Shown in pieces: positions 31,059-42,166 of a stretch of 47,853 nt of DNA; within the stretch, counting starts at the first letter, position 1; every line of letters begins with the position of its first letter. The notes below the pieces were generated by a model. It was not told where the DNA came from and searched no databases. It saw only the letters and a program-made list of their open reading frames with translations. The stretch comes from Protostelium mycophagum (lineage: Eukaryota > Evosea > Variosea > Protosteliida > Protosteliaceae), in the NCBI GenBank assembly GCA_002081555.1, contig KV921017.1, positions 2,587 through 50,439 of the forward strand. The letters are read 5' to 3'. Made by a program: the position numbers and the translations under genes.

Positions 31059-33521
31059 ATGGCAGCACCAGTCACTTCTAATGCAGCAGGCGTTGCCTTA
31101 GAAGTTCTCGAAGAGGTGAGTGTCTGTCAGATCATTCAAAGGTTTACTGCGTCCTTGAGTCGTTCAATGAAGAAGGAGGACATTTAGAGCTGTCACTACT
31201 CTAAATGAAAGTGTGGAGTCAAATTGACGACACAACCCCGACCATTTTACCTCGCGATTCTGTCAGGAGAAACCTCTTCAAGATCGACACAAGCAATCGA
31301 CGATTCTGGCACCTTCACACTCGAATACTTTTCAGACAAAGTCTGGAAATGATGAGAAGCCGTGTTCAGATGCAAATGCGATTCAAAAACCAAGCTGACG
31401 TCATGAAGGTCGTGGAGGGTGGTGAGATCACCGCAGGGATCGCCCCTGCGCCCAACACCTCCGTAATTTCCATAGCAACCGGCGCTGTAATTCCTACCTT
31501 CTGGAAGACCACCTTTTCTAGGTCAGAAATCTCAACAAATTATCCCAGCTTTTTCTGTACAAGCGCGGTGCCTTTCTACAATATATTGAGCCTGTACGAC
31601 TCGTAGTCTGCAACCAAAAATAGCACATTCATTATTGTTGAATTGTAGATTGACGTTTTCAGAATCTGGAAGGGGGCAAGTTATCCCACTTGGAGTTACT
31701 CTTTTGAGGTCGCATTGAGCGTGATCAGATCAGTTCTATATCATCAAAAAGCGGCACAGAAGAAATATTACCAGGTATGATGTCCTTCACCCTGATGTCG
31801 TGATGACGTCATATAGAATATACCACCAGCAGATCGCCGAAAAACGGTACTCCTCAGGTAGAATTTTCTCAGAATTTTCAGAAATCCCCGAAACCTCATA
31901 GAAAACTGAAAGAAATCAGATACAAGGAGACAAGACAGACAGTAGATGGAGGGGCAGAGAGGCACAGATACAATAAAGAGGGCATCACCATAGAACAAGT
32001 CGCCATATCCAGAAGGGACCACACTGAATACTGGCACACCGCTACTGACCTCGACAAACATATACGACACGAAGGTAAGATGTCGCGAAAACGGATCCGA
32101 CATCCCGAGAGGTCGTAGTGTGACATCAGGGATTGAATTTATCAGGAATTTTAAGTGCAGAGTGGGTGTCGCACAAGAATTCAAAAGAAGACAGAGTTTG
32201 TATCTATTTTCATGGCGGTAAGTTTCATTTTTAGATTATAAATACCAGTGAATGATGGATGATAGGTGCTTACGCTGCCATGTCCCCCAGAACACACAGG
32301 GGCATCACCACCTTTATAGCCCGAACAGCAAAGTATGTTCTACTTTTAGATCTATTGGGACTATGCTCCAAGTTTCGGTGGCGATCGTAATTTATGGCGG
32401 CCTTGCCGCTCTACAACAAGTCAGTCTTATGGTTGCAATAACCCTCGAAAATAGATTCACTCGTTGTAGATGCGGAGTGTTGTCTGTAGACTACCGATTG
32501 GCCCCCGAGCACGCTTTTCCCGCCGCGGTTCACGATGCGGTGGTGGCCTACACTTACGTGACCAAGACGCTAAAGCTCGATCCCAGCAGGTGGGGCCTGA
32601 TGACTGATGGTGTCGTTGTAGTCTGACATGTACAGGGTGGTGTTGGCGGGAGATTCTGCGGGGGGAGGGTTGACGTCCTCATTGATTCACTACATTAGAG
32701 ATTATGGCAGAACATTAGGAATCTCGCAACCCGGTAATTTGTCGGATTTCCCACAAAGATTCTCTGACGTCATCAGCTGGGGTGGCCCTCATATCAGCAT
32801 GGTTAGACCTGAGCAGCACTTCGGGACCCAGCTGGACCGACCGAATTATTCCTGATTATATACCTTATTTTGAGCAAGTGCCCACGACCGACTGGTACAC
32901 ATTCAAATTTCAAAACCGTTTTTTTGGCGGAATTTTTCGGCCAACATAGTTGTAAATTTGACATGCACCAGGTGGGACCCTTCTGTTTTGTACATGGGAG
33001 AATATTCTTTGAAACATCCGATGGCCAGCACAATATGGAACGAGTCAGTCTTTCTTCGAAGAAAAATTCTTCTGGGTTGACTTGTTGCAGATGGAATCAT
33101 TTACCGCCGATTTTTGCGCAATATGGTAAACTGGAGAGGTTATTTTCAGACGGTGAACTTCTTGCCAAAAAGCTGCAGGTGAGATATTTATATTCAGGAG
33201 ATATTTATTTGAGTTTTTACCAAAGAACCACAGGAATCAGAATCAAAAAATTGGACTGTAGAATTTATTTGTGGGGGGATACACGTGTCTCACGGCTTCC
33301 TGACTTTGATGGAAGAGGGAAGGTGAGGCTTACTCTGCTCCACTTTGTGATGCATCATCATTATTATTGTCGAAGCAATGTTTATCAATCAGAAGTATTT
33401 GTTGGTGACTGACATGGAAAGGATGGGCATGAAGAATCTCTGTAAATTCTTAGAAGAGGTATGGGAGAATCCTGTCGAGAAGGAGATACTGGGCAGAGGG
33501 GTCAGAACTTTGAGAGCTTGA
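31059..33521 (+). CDS. Alpha/beta hydrolase, hormone-sensitive-lipase family
   Basis: A serine esterase/lipase of the HSL (family IV) type. The oxyanion motif is FHGG, split by an intron after CIYFHG (about 32210) and continued as AYAAMSPRTHRGITTFIA. Next is LSVDYRLAPEHAFPAAVHDA (about 32478), the nucleophile in VVLAGDSAGGGLTSSLIHY (32630-32690), then AGVALISAWLDLSSTSG and SWTDRIIPDYIPYFEQV. The tail shows HLPPIFAQYGKLERLFSDGE and the catalytic His in HVSHGFLTLMEEG (about 33282). It ends KNLCKFLEEVWENPVEKE with the stop at 33519-33521. About fourteen introns of 25-70 nt are needed, and simple ORFs hide the gene. Its N-terminal part (MAAPVTSNAAGVALEVLEE at 31059; FRQSLEMMRSRVQMQMR at 31340) has no family match, and splice phases between 31120 and 31260 are not resolved, so the true start may differ. 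Confidence 0.8.
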
Positions 33522-33981
33522 GAGGATCTGCCAACAAGTGAAGACTGATGACAAAGAATAAAATTATTTTACGATGAAAGGAGATTCATTGAATCGTGAT
33601 GGTTTCATCATTTGGCTTGTGTTTGTTCTACACGAACACTTGAGTTCAATGGCACTCGTTCAGCCTTCACACTATCGATCATAATCTCCTTCACAATTCG
33701 TGACACAATGATGATCCAGTCAGAGAAATTATCCACACCAATCAAGTCTGCATAAAAGAGGTAAACTTGTGGTTGGCTTTATTTGAATTTTATGTGGACT
33801 CTTTCCAAAAGGAGGGAAAAAAATGGAGGCGGAAGACGTCCAAAACTTCCATTTTCCTCGGCCATGAATTCGATTTCTCTGTCATCATCATCACACGCAC
33901 AGCAGCACGCACACGCACACGCACGCTCACGAACCAATCTGTACCTCTAACCAACTTTGTAACTATTCAAACTGTAGAATA
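33522..33981. other. Intergenic; promoter of the forkhead-like gene
   Basis: I see no gene. It contains the ACGCAC simple repeat listed separately and presumably the promoter of the gene starting at 33982. Confidence 0.5.
33892..33930. repeat. CA/ACGCAC simple-sequence repeat
   Basis: CACACGCACAGCAGCACGCA and the following CACGCACACGCACGCTCAC form a short low-complexity array about 50 bp before the next start codon. Its CG dinucleotides are intact. Confidence 0.7.
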
Positions 33982-35053
33982 ATGAACACACTTATGACAA
34001 ATAACTTCGGAAACTTGGGCATGTTAGCAATGTCCTCTTTTGAGTTCGGTGATTTCGACTTTTCAGGTATGATCGGTTTTTCTCATCGCCTCCGAAATGT
34101 GTCATAAATGTCTCCTTTCATCTGATCAGGACAGCTTTCGATAAGACTCTGAACCAGACTGACTATAACCCCCTTTTCCCTGCCAAGATCTACAATGTTA
34201 CCACAGAACTTCGCAACTCCGTCAACAACCACCCCACTCCCACATCTTTTCATGATGTTCATTCCACAATCGACCCACATTCGCAAAGGTAGGAAAATTT
34301 TCATTTCAGCGAAACTTTGTGAATGACGGTGTACAGCTTGCCAGGCGAGTCTTACGAAGACCTCATGTTCATCATGAACGGGTCGCCCGAGCTCAACTTT
34401 GTCCCAGACCGAAGACAACAACAGAAGCCAGAAATGAGAAACGATTACGCCCACACAGAGAGCCACATACTTCAAGCCCAGAGGATGCTCCTGCAAGCTC
34501 AACAGCATCACATGATGGCAGCCTCTAATGCGGCCAAACCCACACCCGAGACGAACCCAGCTTTCAACATTCCAATCAGCTCCAGAACCACCTGCAAGAC
34601 CGAGAATTGTCAATTGTGTCTTCACGGCATTTCCTATTTCCTCAACAGGAGAGACAGAAATTTGAATTATGAGAGCCCTGGTTGGTCAGTCTTTGCAGAT
34701 CTAGACTTTAATTTGGCTGACATCGTCACAGCAGAGAGATGTCTATCGCCATTCTGGCTTGTCTACAGCTGCACGACCCCAAAGAATGGTATACACTGAA
34801 GGATGACATTTACCCAGTCCTTCATTCACACATGCATTTGTTTCCTCAAAACTCTAAAAAAAGAGCACCAGAAAGACAAATCCAAGACTCTTTGTCTCAC
34901 AACAAGAAATACTTCAACTCCGCCAGAAGACTCGCCCATTGCAACGGATGCTGGCAGATCACCCCTTCCTATGCCCAATTTCTGGCTGCCGCGGTGCCCG
35001 AGTTCAAAGGGAGGATCCTGAAATTTCAGGCACAAGCCGAGACCAGCGAATAA
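33982..35053 (+). CDS. Putative forkhead-like winged-helix transcription factor
   Basis: Four exons join from ATG 33982 (MNTLMTNNFGNLGMLAMSS) to the stop at 35051-35053, about 310 residues. Introns fall at 34065-34130, 34288-34335 and about 34722-34767. The N-terminal half is Gln/Asn/His-rich (LQAQRMLLQAQQHHMMAAS), a common activation-domain flavour, followed by CKTENCQLCLHGISYFLN. The C-terminal half reads EWYTLKDDIYPVLHSHMHLF, RQIQDSLSHNKKYFNSARR and GCWQITPSYAQFLAA. The order hydrophobic helix, then a basic S-L-S-H-N recognition helix, then G-x-W-x-I-x-P strand recalls forkhead domains (S-I-R-H-N-L-S ... G-x-x-W-x-I-x-P). I infer a diverged winged-helix DNA-binding protein; the resemblance is by motif order only. 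Confidence 0.55.
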
Positions 35054-35313
35054 ACCAAGGTTTTAATGTTTGCCTTTTTATTGGGAAGCTTCTCAACCAG
35101 AAACAACGTTGTAGAAAGGGTCCACACTTGTTCTTTATCACAAGACACTATTTGCCGTCTTTGACAGACTGGGAACTGAAACACGCGGGTCTGTCGCGGT
35201 TGCAAAAGCGGCGAGGTTGTCATTTCATCTCATCCCAGCACCTTAAGAGTGTTAACAACGGTAATATAGGGGTGAAGACCATATTTACCAAAACGACACG
35301 AATTCTTTCGAAG

Positions 35314-36133
35314 ATGGCAGCAGATGGGGACCGCTTTCTGGCCGACATCGCTATAAAATACAAGGACTTCTTGCATCGACGAGACAGGGTTTGGCAGCAT
35401 CGTGAATGGACAGAATTCATAGAAGATCTTCTCTGGACTGTTTCCAAAATGAATGTTATAGGCGAAGAACTGTGCAAGACAAAGCATCAAATAGTATTTG
35501 GTGAGGTGTCATCTCCATTAGGTGGCTGATGTTTGTAGACCCGTACCAGAGGGACTCACCCGACCTGCCCTTCTGCTATCTGTTCGGAGGTAAATTTCTC
35601 CCAGCTGGAGACTTAGACGGCCTCTCCTGGAAGCCAAGCAGAGGAGCGACCCGCGTGGGCAAAGATTTGTACAGACGATGCCATTTCACTGCCTCTAAAG
35701 GCGTCACCATCAAGCGGACGGTGAGACGACCAATGCCCTCTTCTGTTTTGGTTGACTCTTTCAGACCTATTTTTTAAATGGACAAGATGAACGCTGGTCT
35801 TTTATAGAGTACAGAAGTGGCTCTCCATCAGCAGATGTCCGCTTCAGTTTCATTTGCACACCGCCCGGCTTTGATCTTTTCGGTTTGGTCTGCCTGGTTG
35901 CAAACAAATGGGCTGCCCTCCCCATCACATCACCCTCCCTCCCCCCTCAACCCCCTCGTTCTTCAGAAACACGAAGGAAAAATAACTACAAGACATTGGA
36001 AGAGAGACAAAAGGCGAAGGAGGACCTTAGAGAGGAATGGGCTGACCTTGTGACGAATTATAACGAGGGTTTTTCAGAGTCCTTATACCATGAGAATCTG
36101 TTTGCACACGACCTCGCATTGAGACAATTCTGA
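35314..36133 (+). CDS. Unknown protein, about 240 residues
   Basis: Three exons join in phase from ATG 35314 (MAADGDRFLADIAIKYKDF) to the stop at 36131-36133. Introns are 38 nt (about 35502-35539) and 44 nt (about 35720-35763). Features: a helical start HRRDRVWQHREWTEFIEDLL, a Pro/Gly/aromatic region FCYLFGGKFLPAGDLDGLSW, RCHFTASKGVTIKRT, FICTPPGFDLFGLVCLVAN, and a coiled basic/acidic end TLEERQKAKEDLREEWADLV. A Pro-rich linker (SPSLPPQPPRSS) precedes the coil. No signal peptide or clear membrane span. I do not recognise it. Confidence 0.6.
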
Positions 36134-36230
36134 AGAATTGAAAATAAAAAAGAAGTTTTGTACTCTTTTGGAAATTAAAAACCCAACTTTTTTTGTTGTT
36201 TCTCAAGAAACTAATAAATATCAAAAAGTG

Positions 36231-36302
36231 AGGTCCTACCCGGGTTCGAACCGGGGTTTGCAGGGTCAAAACCTGCCGTGCTAACCACTACACTATAGAA
36301 CC
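36231..36302 (-). tRNA. tRNA-Gln (anticodon UUG)
   Basis: Read on the minus strand, the acceptor arms GGTTCTA and TAGGACC pair, with T as discriminator. The A box is TAGTGTAGTGGTTAG, the B box GGTTCGAACCC. The anticodon arm GCAGG-TTTTGAC-CCTGC has UUG at positions 34-36, decoding CAA. No intron and no encoded CCA. Length is 72 nt. Minus-strand sequence just after it contains TTTTT, a Pol III terminator. Confidence 0.97.
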
Positions 36303-36736
36303 GATGATGATTCTAAAATTTTTGAAACAATAATTTTAGTATAATTTTGTGTATTGACTAATGTACTCGATTTATGGGCAAGGTGAAAACTGAAAACTAA
36401 ATTCCATTTCAATGCAATGGAGGGAAAACACTCACTTGATTTATCTCGCAAAAGGTTACTCCTACAACTGAGAGCTCAATTCTTGCAGCGGGGTAAAGAT
36501 CTCAACTCTATTTCTCCCTCCTGCTCTGAATCAATATACTCTCGTCCCTGGTTCTTTTCAAAGAATTTTCTTCCCTATTGTTCAAGTCGGTGAAATAAGA
36601 GGCACTTTATCAAAAAAGATGGGTCTATTTCTCTGGGATCAGTAATTCTTTTGCGTCCTCTTCAATAGATCTCACAATCCTTTCAAAGTAATCCTCGATC
36701 ATGTGCCACACAACCCGCTCTGGCCCACTTCTACCC
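36303..36736. other. Mostly non-coding spacer
   Basis: Contains the upstream flank of the tRNA and possible 5' exons of the next gene: an ORF start at 36417 (MEGKHSLDLSRKRLLLQLR) is followed by a GTAAAG donor and could belong to it, but phases do not settle it. Confidence 0.35.
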
Positions 36737-37399
36737 ATGATGACCGACCATGATTTTTTGGATGCCTCTGTTCACGACATCTTCAGAGGTAAGATATATC
36801 TCTGGCTTCAATTTTCCAATTTTTGATTTTAGCGAAGCATATGATGCAGGAAAGATCGAGTCCTTACTTTCAAAACAGAGTGATTGCCCAGTTTCATTCT
36901 ACAGTTTAGGGATTTTGGACTCATTTGGTATCTAATCCCTTGAAATCGAGAATGATTCTGGGCCAGTTAGGAGACTTTTGAAATCAGAATGCTCAAGAAC
37001 AGCCGTTTGTGGATTCAATTGAAAGATTTGGAAGTGAGCGGGATGCAAAAATATTGACTTGTATTCTGATCTTGACCTTGAGGAGGAAGGGTCATTCGAA
37101 GTTTCGATCAGATTTTTTCTCGCTGAAGAGAGAAAATTAGACATTCCCGCTCATCAAACGAGTTTCACACGCCAACAACACGCAAGGTGATCCTAACGCA
37201 CGAAATGTACCCTCCATCATCCGTCACGTATCGTATCAGTAGAATATACAAACAGAACAAGCCCAAAGAGTTGGCGAGTCTCTCCGGTGTAAAGGTCCCA
37301 GAGAGCTCTGTATCTATAGAGAGACAGAAGGAGGACGATTACTTCAGGCCAGATATCTTTGGCAGACAGATCTTTGGACAATCTGACGGACGTGATTGA
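36737..37399 (+). CDS. Unknown protein, exon structure unresolved
   Basis: Coding blocks are visible but I could not fix all splice sites. ATG 36737 (or in-frame ATG 36701) opens MMTDHDFLDASVHDIFR; a 44-nt intron (36788-36831) leads to AKHMMQERSSPYFQNRVIAQ. Further blocks are QEQPFVDSIERFGS (about 36995), then IDLYSDLDLEEEGSFEVSIR with LAEERKLDIPAHQTSFTRQ (37056-37185) and finally RIYKQNKPKELASLSGVKVP with ERQKEDDYFRPDIFGRQIF to the stop at 37397-37399. The protein is charged and soluble. No family is recognised. It converges with POMP, leaving 180 bp between stops. Confidence 0.4.
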
Positions 37400-37578
37400 A
37401 TGCACGCTCATATGGCAACATCAAGTCTTCATATGTTCAATAGGACAACATGATTATTTTAATTAGTCTATTCATTAAAAGAATTCTAATTTTTGACCGC
37501 TCCAAATTAGACAAAAGTATTTAGAATGTACAATGTACAATATATAATCGCAAATCTATGTACTTAAGGTTTTTAATT

Positions 37579-38116
37579 TCAAGCCTGGAGATGTAAGTTT
37601 TTGACTCCTGCGTTGAGGCGAGTTTCCATGGCATCGTGCAGGTTGAAGGACTCCAAGGGTTCTGTGGGTGCTAAATTCATTAATCATTGATACATCACCA
37701 ATTCATCGAATAAGATCATGCAAGCTCACCTCCGAGATAATCCTCAAATTCAATCGTCTCATCTAACCCTAAAACTGTTTGCAGACCAGAGAACTCACTC
37801 TGAAGTCCTGCAAAAAATGTAAGAGACTAATCCAAGGACGTCATCCGCTCTCACCTGGAAGACGTTGAAATTGCGACAGAATGGCACGCTCAGTTTGCAG
37901 ACGAAGGAACATATGAGAACCAAAAGTTCCATCTAATGTGAACTGCTCTAATTTCTGTTGGTTGGGCAGAGCCTAGACTCAATCAGAATGTCTTATAGAG
38001 ATTCACCTCACCGTCTTCTGAATTTGTTCTACTGGGTGAATGTAACGGATCTCACTGTCATCTTTCACCTCTGCAGAGAAAGTACCAGGGAGTGTTGAAT
38101 TAAGACGAAGAGCCAT
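37579..38116 (-). CDS. Proteasome maturation protein (POMP/Ump1)
   Basis: POMP is the short-lived chaperone that guides 20S proteasome half-barrels together and is then degraded. Five exons join from ATG 38116 (MALRLNSTLPGTFSAE) through VKDDSEIRYIHPVEQIQKT, then GTFGSHMFLRLQTERAILSQ, FQRLPGLQSEFSGLQTVL, DETIEFEDYLG and TEPLESFNLHDAMETRLNAG to the stop at 37579. The FGSHMFLRL and DETIEFEDYLG blocks correspond to the FGAHLPLR and DETIDFED blocks of the family. The length, near 135 residues, is normal. A perfect CRE (TGACGTCA) lies 52 bp upstream of the start, which would fit stress-responsive control of proteasome genes by a bZIP factor; this is inference. Confidence 0.92.
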
Positions 38117-38167
38117 GTTTTCAGAAAATCTGTGATGTATGAAGTGGAATCATCCGCCACCGTCGAG

Positions 38168-38175
38168 TGACGTCA
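38168..38175. promoter_or_regulatory. CRE octamer in POMP promoter
   Basis: TGACGTCA lies 52 bp before the POMP start codon and just beyond the 3' end of the neighbouring bromodomain gene (stop 38234). Position favours a real bZIP site. Confidence 0.4.
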
Positions 38176-38233
38176 TTTCTCGTAGAGTTGTAGAACGATA
38201 ATTATTTATTGAAACATTTTGAAGAACAAGCAA

Positions 38234-41200
38234 TCAGGCCACACAAGACAACGACAGCAGTTCATTTGATGAGGAATCATCATTCATCCAATCTTTTAAT
38301 GCACCGCCGTCACATCTTTCAAATGTTGGATGCAAGCTTGAATTTGTTAAGAGGTATTCTCTGATTGATTGATGCTCTGTCCAAGATTGGACTGCTGCTG
38401 CTAGTTTTTGTAGAATTGACGTTCTCTGTCTATGTTTCTGCAAATTCAGTTATTATGGTAATCACATATTTATACAACCCTTTTAAGGGTATCTAATTCA
38501 ACGATAAGTGATGCACATGTATGCTACCATATTTATATGCACAATATATTGATAATTATTATATAACAACATGAATATAATTATCTATGTTATTCCAATC
38601 TTTTATAGTGATACCGGTTGCAACGCTGCAGACGGCGACACGTAATTCGACATCAATGACAGAATATTCTGAGAAAGCTCCAGAGCTGTATGACGTCACA
38701 CCAGTTTCATCATTTTGAAACTCACCCATTTTGTTCTCTTTGTCTGTACTGTTGCCCCCGCTTCTTTCGTATTGGGCGAGTTGTAGATTGTAAATAAGCT
38801 GAAAGTTCTTATCTAAATTCTTTTGGATGTCCAGCGCTTCTTCGCTGAAATTCATCAGAAATTTCGGGGAAAAATTTGGGGGGAACATACCTGTAGTCTG
38901 TGGCTTGGTCATCTACAAGGCTCATTAATGGGTCAAGACCCAGTTCTTCTGCGAGAGCTTCCATCTCGTTACTGTAGAAGATGAGTTTTCTGCGAATCTT
39001 CAACGATATTTCGTTACTCACGCTGCCGCATCCATCTCCATGGCTTCTGTCTCCGCTTTTGTCGACATTTCTTCTGTGAACAATTTATCGGATGTCGACA
39101 TTTGTACATCCTCCACATTCGATGTCTGTACGTCCTCTTCTGTCGACATTTTTTCGTCCTTCATCGTCGCCGTGCCATTGCTTGTCGGCTCATGTAGACC
39201 ATTCGTCGTCGACGGATGTACATTATTCTTGATTCTATCCAAAAATGTCGACAGAGCCTGTTTTGTCTCAGGTTCGATCTGAGATATCATGCTGGGTGTC
39301 GCATTTGTCGTTGTAGATCGAATTTCTGAGGGTTGTTTTGTGACATAGTTGAGATAGTTTGATACTGTGTTTGTGTATGTGGTATATCTTCCAGGATGTT
39401 TCTGGGGAATTTCAGCGGAATTTCGGTGCCACAAGGTTATTTTTCGACATTTAATTCTTGTCGAGTTGATATTTATTGAAAGTTTACCTCCCCAGGTTTG
39501 GCCGCCATTGGTTCAGTCTTGGATTTTCTCTGTACATACGGGTTGTAGACGACAAAAGGTGTCGAAGAGGCAGGAACTCCCATGGAGGGAGGGAGGACCC
39601 CGTTCCCAGAATATGATGTCGGGGTTGTAGATGTGGGTGTCCTGAGTGCTGTTGTAGTCGAGAGGGGTGTGGTGGGTGTCAGCACACGGGTCAAACCCTA
39701 TCGAATTTTCAGCGAAATTTCTCAAAAATTCACGTACCGATCCAGTTTTTACGCTTAAAGCCTTTGCCAGCGCTTTCTTATCGCTCGAAACAGCTGGAGT
39801 TTTGTGTTGTGGCGTAACTTGTGTCACATTCATCGCCGGAGTTATCGGAGTTGTAGGTGTGACCGTTGCAGAAGACGTCCTACCCATGGGGGTGACGGGG
39901 GGTAAGGTGGGGGTTCGTTGTACTGAACGGGGGGTGGAGGCGGGGGGTAGTTGGGGTTGAGGTGGGGTCTCCTTTTCTGGCTCGGGAGGCTTAACTCTCG
40001 GTTTGAGAGACTCGAAGACACCTTCACCGTACAGTTGTAGTTTTTTAGCTTCTTTGTAATAGATCGTATCTGGGTGGTTGTATGTAGTACAATTATTGCA
40101 GAGGAGGTCGAAATCCTCCTATACAAGATTTTAAGCGGGAAAAATGGTGGTTCAACAGTTATGAAATTACTTGAAAAAATTTCGCAAAATTCATGGAGAA
40201 TGAACTGAAAATCCGCTCACCTTGACCTCATCAAGGTTATTATATTTCCCTTTTGACATTTTTTGTTTCATAGTCTGAAAGTCCATTGGTTTTTTGATGA
40301 TATTAAAATAGTCAGGTGCTATAGCCGAAGACACTGGTTCATAGAAAAATCCCTGAGTATCTCTTCTACGAAATGTCAACGGGTTTTTTGGAGAACTTCG
40401 TGTTCTAAGAAGACCGCAATATTCCTTTGTATCTTATAGAGTGATGCTGGACCATTTTGTGCGTCATAACATCGTCTTGGACTACGGCAGAGCCGCATTA
40501 TTTAGTTACTATGTCTTTGGGCCACGGCTGCACTTTTAGCAAGGCATTCATTCTGCCACATTATTTTATTTTCGTTCGAATTTTATGACTTTGTGTTCTG
40601 CACAGAAAGATTTTCGAATGGGCATGATCAAAATCTTGCATTACGTACTTGATCAGAGTCTGAATCGCTTGTTGTATTGCTTTATCCATGGCAATCAACT
40701 TCATGGGCCTATTGATCGCAGCATGAGGTGTCTACATCTCGATCAGACCAGGTCATGTTCTTTCTTATGATATCATTGTCAATCTTTCCGACTATTTCAA
40801 CAATAGGGATCATCGCTGCCATCGTTGTACCGCTGAAAAATCATATTCATTTTCTGGCGAGAAGATATTATTTTCGTAATTCAACAACAGTTAAAATCTC
40901 CTCTTTAGAGGTGAGAGCCAATATGCAGTGGCCTTATAAAACGAAACTTGGCAATGCCAGAAATCAAGAATTTTCATCCATTTTCCATGGACATCAATCG
41001 TTGAATTGGAGGTCTTTGTTGATATTGAGGAAGGTACCTTCTCTTTTGGAGTATGATGTTGCTGTGCCTGCTTCGCTCTTATTCTCTTCTTTTTGGTAGA
41101 CTCTTCATCACTATCTTCCTCCAATTGCATGGCCATATCATCATCGCTTGCCTCTATATCAATGTGTTTGTCCTCTTGTTTTTTCTGTAGTATTATTTCA

Positions 41201-41507
41201 GAACTGATCTCTATTTACGAGCGAGATCGTCTCGAGATGTGGTCAATATCACTCTCATCACCTCAGATTTTCGTTTGGATTTGTCTCTTTTTGGGGCGGG
41301 CTCTCTTTTCACCTTCTTAGGTGTGGGTTGTGATATTATGTGCTGCGATGCGCCGTCATCTTGGTCGTCATAATCGGGTTCCTTCTCTTCATCCTCTTTA
41401 ATTATGGACCAGTTGCCCGCATCATCGTCTGGTTTCTTTCGTAGCTTGAGAACTAATTTAAATGGAGAGGGTTTCGGTTCTTGTCCGTTGTCATGATGAT
41501 TGTCCAT
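38234..41507 (-). CDS. Bromodomain protein, BRD7/BRD9 type
   Basis: Bromodomains read acetyl-lysine on histones; BRD7/9 are SWI/SNF subunits. ATG 41507 opens MDNHHDNGQEPKPSPFKLVL, then an acidic/basic nuclear region (KKVKREPAPKRDKSKRKSE) and, after a spliced gap, DDDMAMQLEEDSDEES. An exon near 40700 gives KLIAMDKAIQQAIQTLIK, joined across an intron of about 270 nt to RDTQGFFYEPVSSAIAPDYF and NIIKKPMDFQTMKQKMSKGK, then DFDLLCNNCTTYNHPDTIYY, with the acetyl-lysine Asn in YNHPDT. Next follow a Thr/Pro-rich linker (PTLPPVTPMGRTSSATVTPT) and KALAKALSVKTGSVREF. Late exons have SQIEPETKQALSTFLDRIK, EALAEELGLDPLMSLVDDQ and DIQKNLDKNFQLIYNLQLAQ. The stop is at 38234. The RDTQGFF and YNxPxTxYYxxAKKL blocks are BRD7/9-like. 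It could be split near 38500, but no break is seen. Confidence 0.85.
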
Positions 41508-41613
41508 GAGTGATCTGCAAAATAACTGCCACCAAAACTAAAATTCCGAAGTGCGAAAAACATTCTAATATAATTTTTATTTTACATTCCTGCGTATAAT
41601 CACATTGACAAAG

Positions 41614-41982
41614 ATGGCGGCAGCCAGTTCATTCATAACCATACTACTGTCTTTACTTCAAGTTGAAAACTCAAAAAAGTCGTTTCCTCTGTCAGCACAG
41701 TGAAACGCTACTGGTAGATCTGAGCGTGGTCTACCCTCTCATTCTTCTTTGGCGTCACGCTAATCAATGCAGATGGAGATGGAACGGTTTGGTTTTGCTT
41801 TTTTTTGAAACCGATATCTCGTCAGTAATCCAAATTTGCCACAAATAGGCTTGTCATTAAATATCATTCCTGATACAGTAAAATGCGGCGGAATCAACAG
41901 GACCTTCATTTGGTGTGGCAAATATTTCAACTCATTCATTATTTGCAAGAAACTCATGGGAAAGCCTCCTCTTGTTGGATGA
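41614..41982 (+). CDS. Possible small secreted protein
   Basis: ATG 41614 opens MAAASSFITILLSLLQ, which looks like a signal peptide. Removing a 34-nt intron (GTTGAAAACTC...CTGTCAG) continues into HSETLLVDLSVVYPLILL. A later block, DTVKCGGINRTFIWCGKYF and NSFIICKKLMGKPPLVG, ends at 41980-41982 and has three cysteines and an N-R-T glycosylation site. The joints between blocks are not settled. An overlapping minus-strand frame (41760-41957) is also open. I give this as a candidate only. Confidence 0.25.
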
Positions 41983-42166
41983 AGGAGGCCAGTATCTTTT
42001 TATTGAATTTTATTTCTGTTTTTTTCTTTTCTGAGAGTTTTATTCTCGTCGCAAAATAAACAAAAATGCATTTTTATTATATAGCCCCATCAACCAACCG
42101 GCCCATCTACAATGATTTTTTCCGGCCTTCTCATGTCATTCTCATCTCACAGATCACCCTCTTGCA

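Noticed and set aside
32870-33412. 180-codon plus-strand ORF across the lipase 3' half
   Set aside because: It runs through introns; the hydrolase motifs (HLPPIF, HVSHGF) appear only after splicing in other frames.
34083-34625. 180-codon minus-strand ORF
   Set aside because: Antisense of the exons of the forkhead-like gene; no homology and no splice logic.
38500-38560. AT-rich palindromic stretch (ATATTTATATGCACAATATA)
   Set aside because: Fits an intron or intergenic AT tract of the bromodomain gene; no sign of an element.
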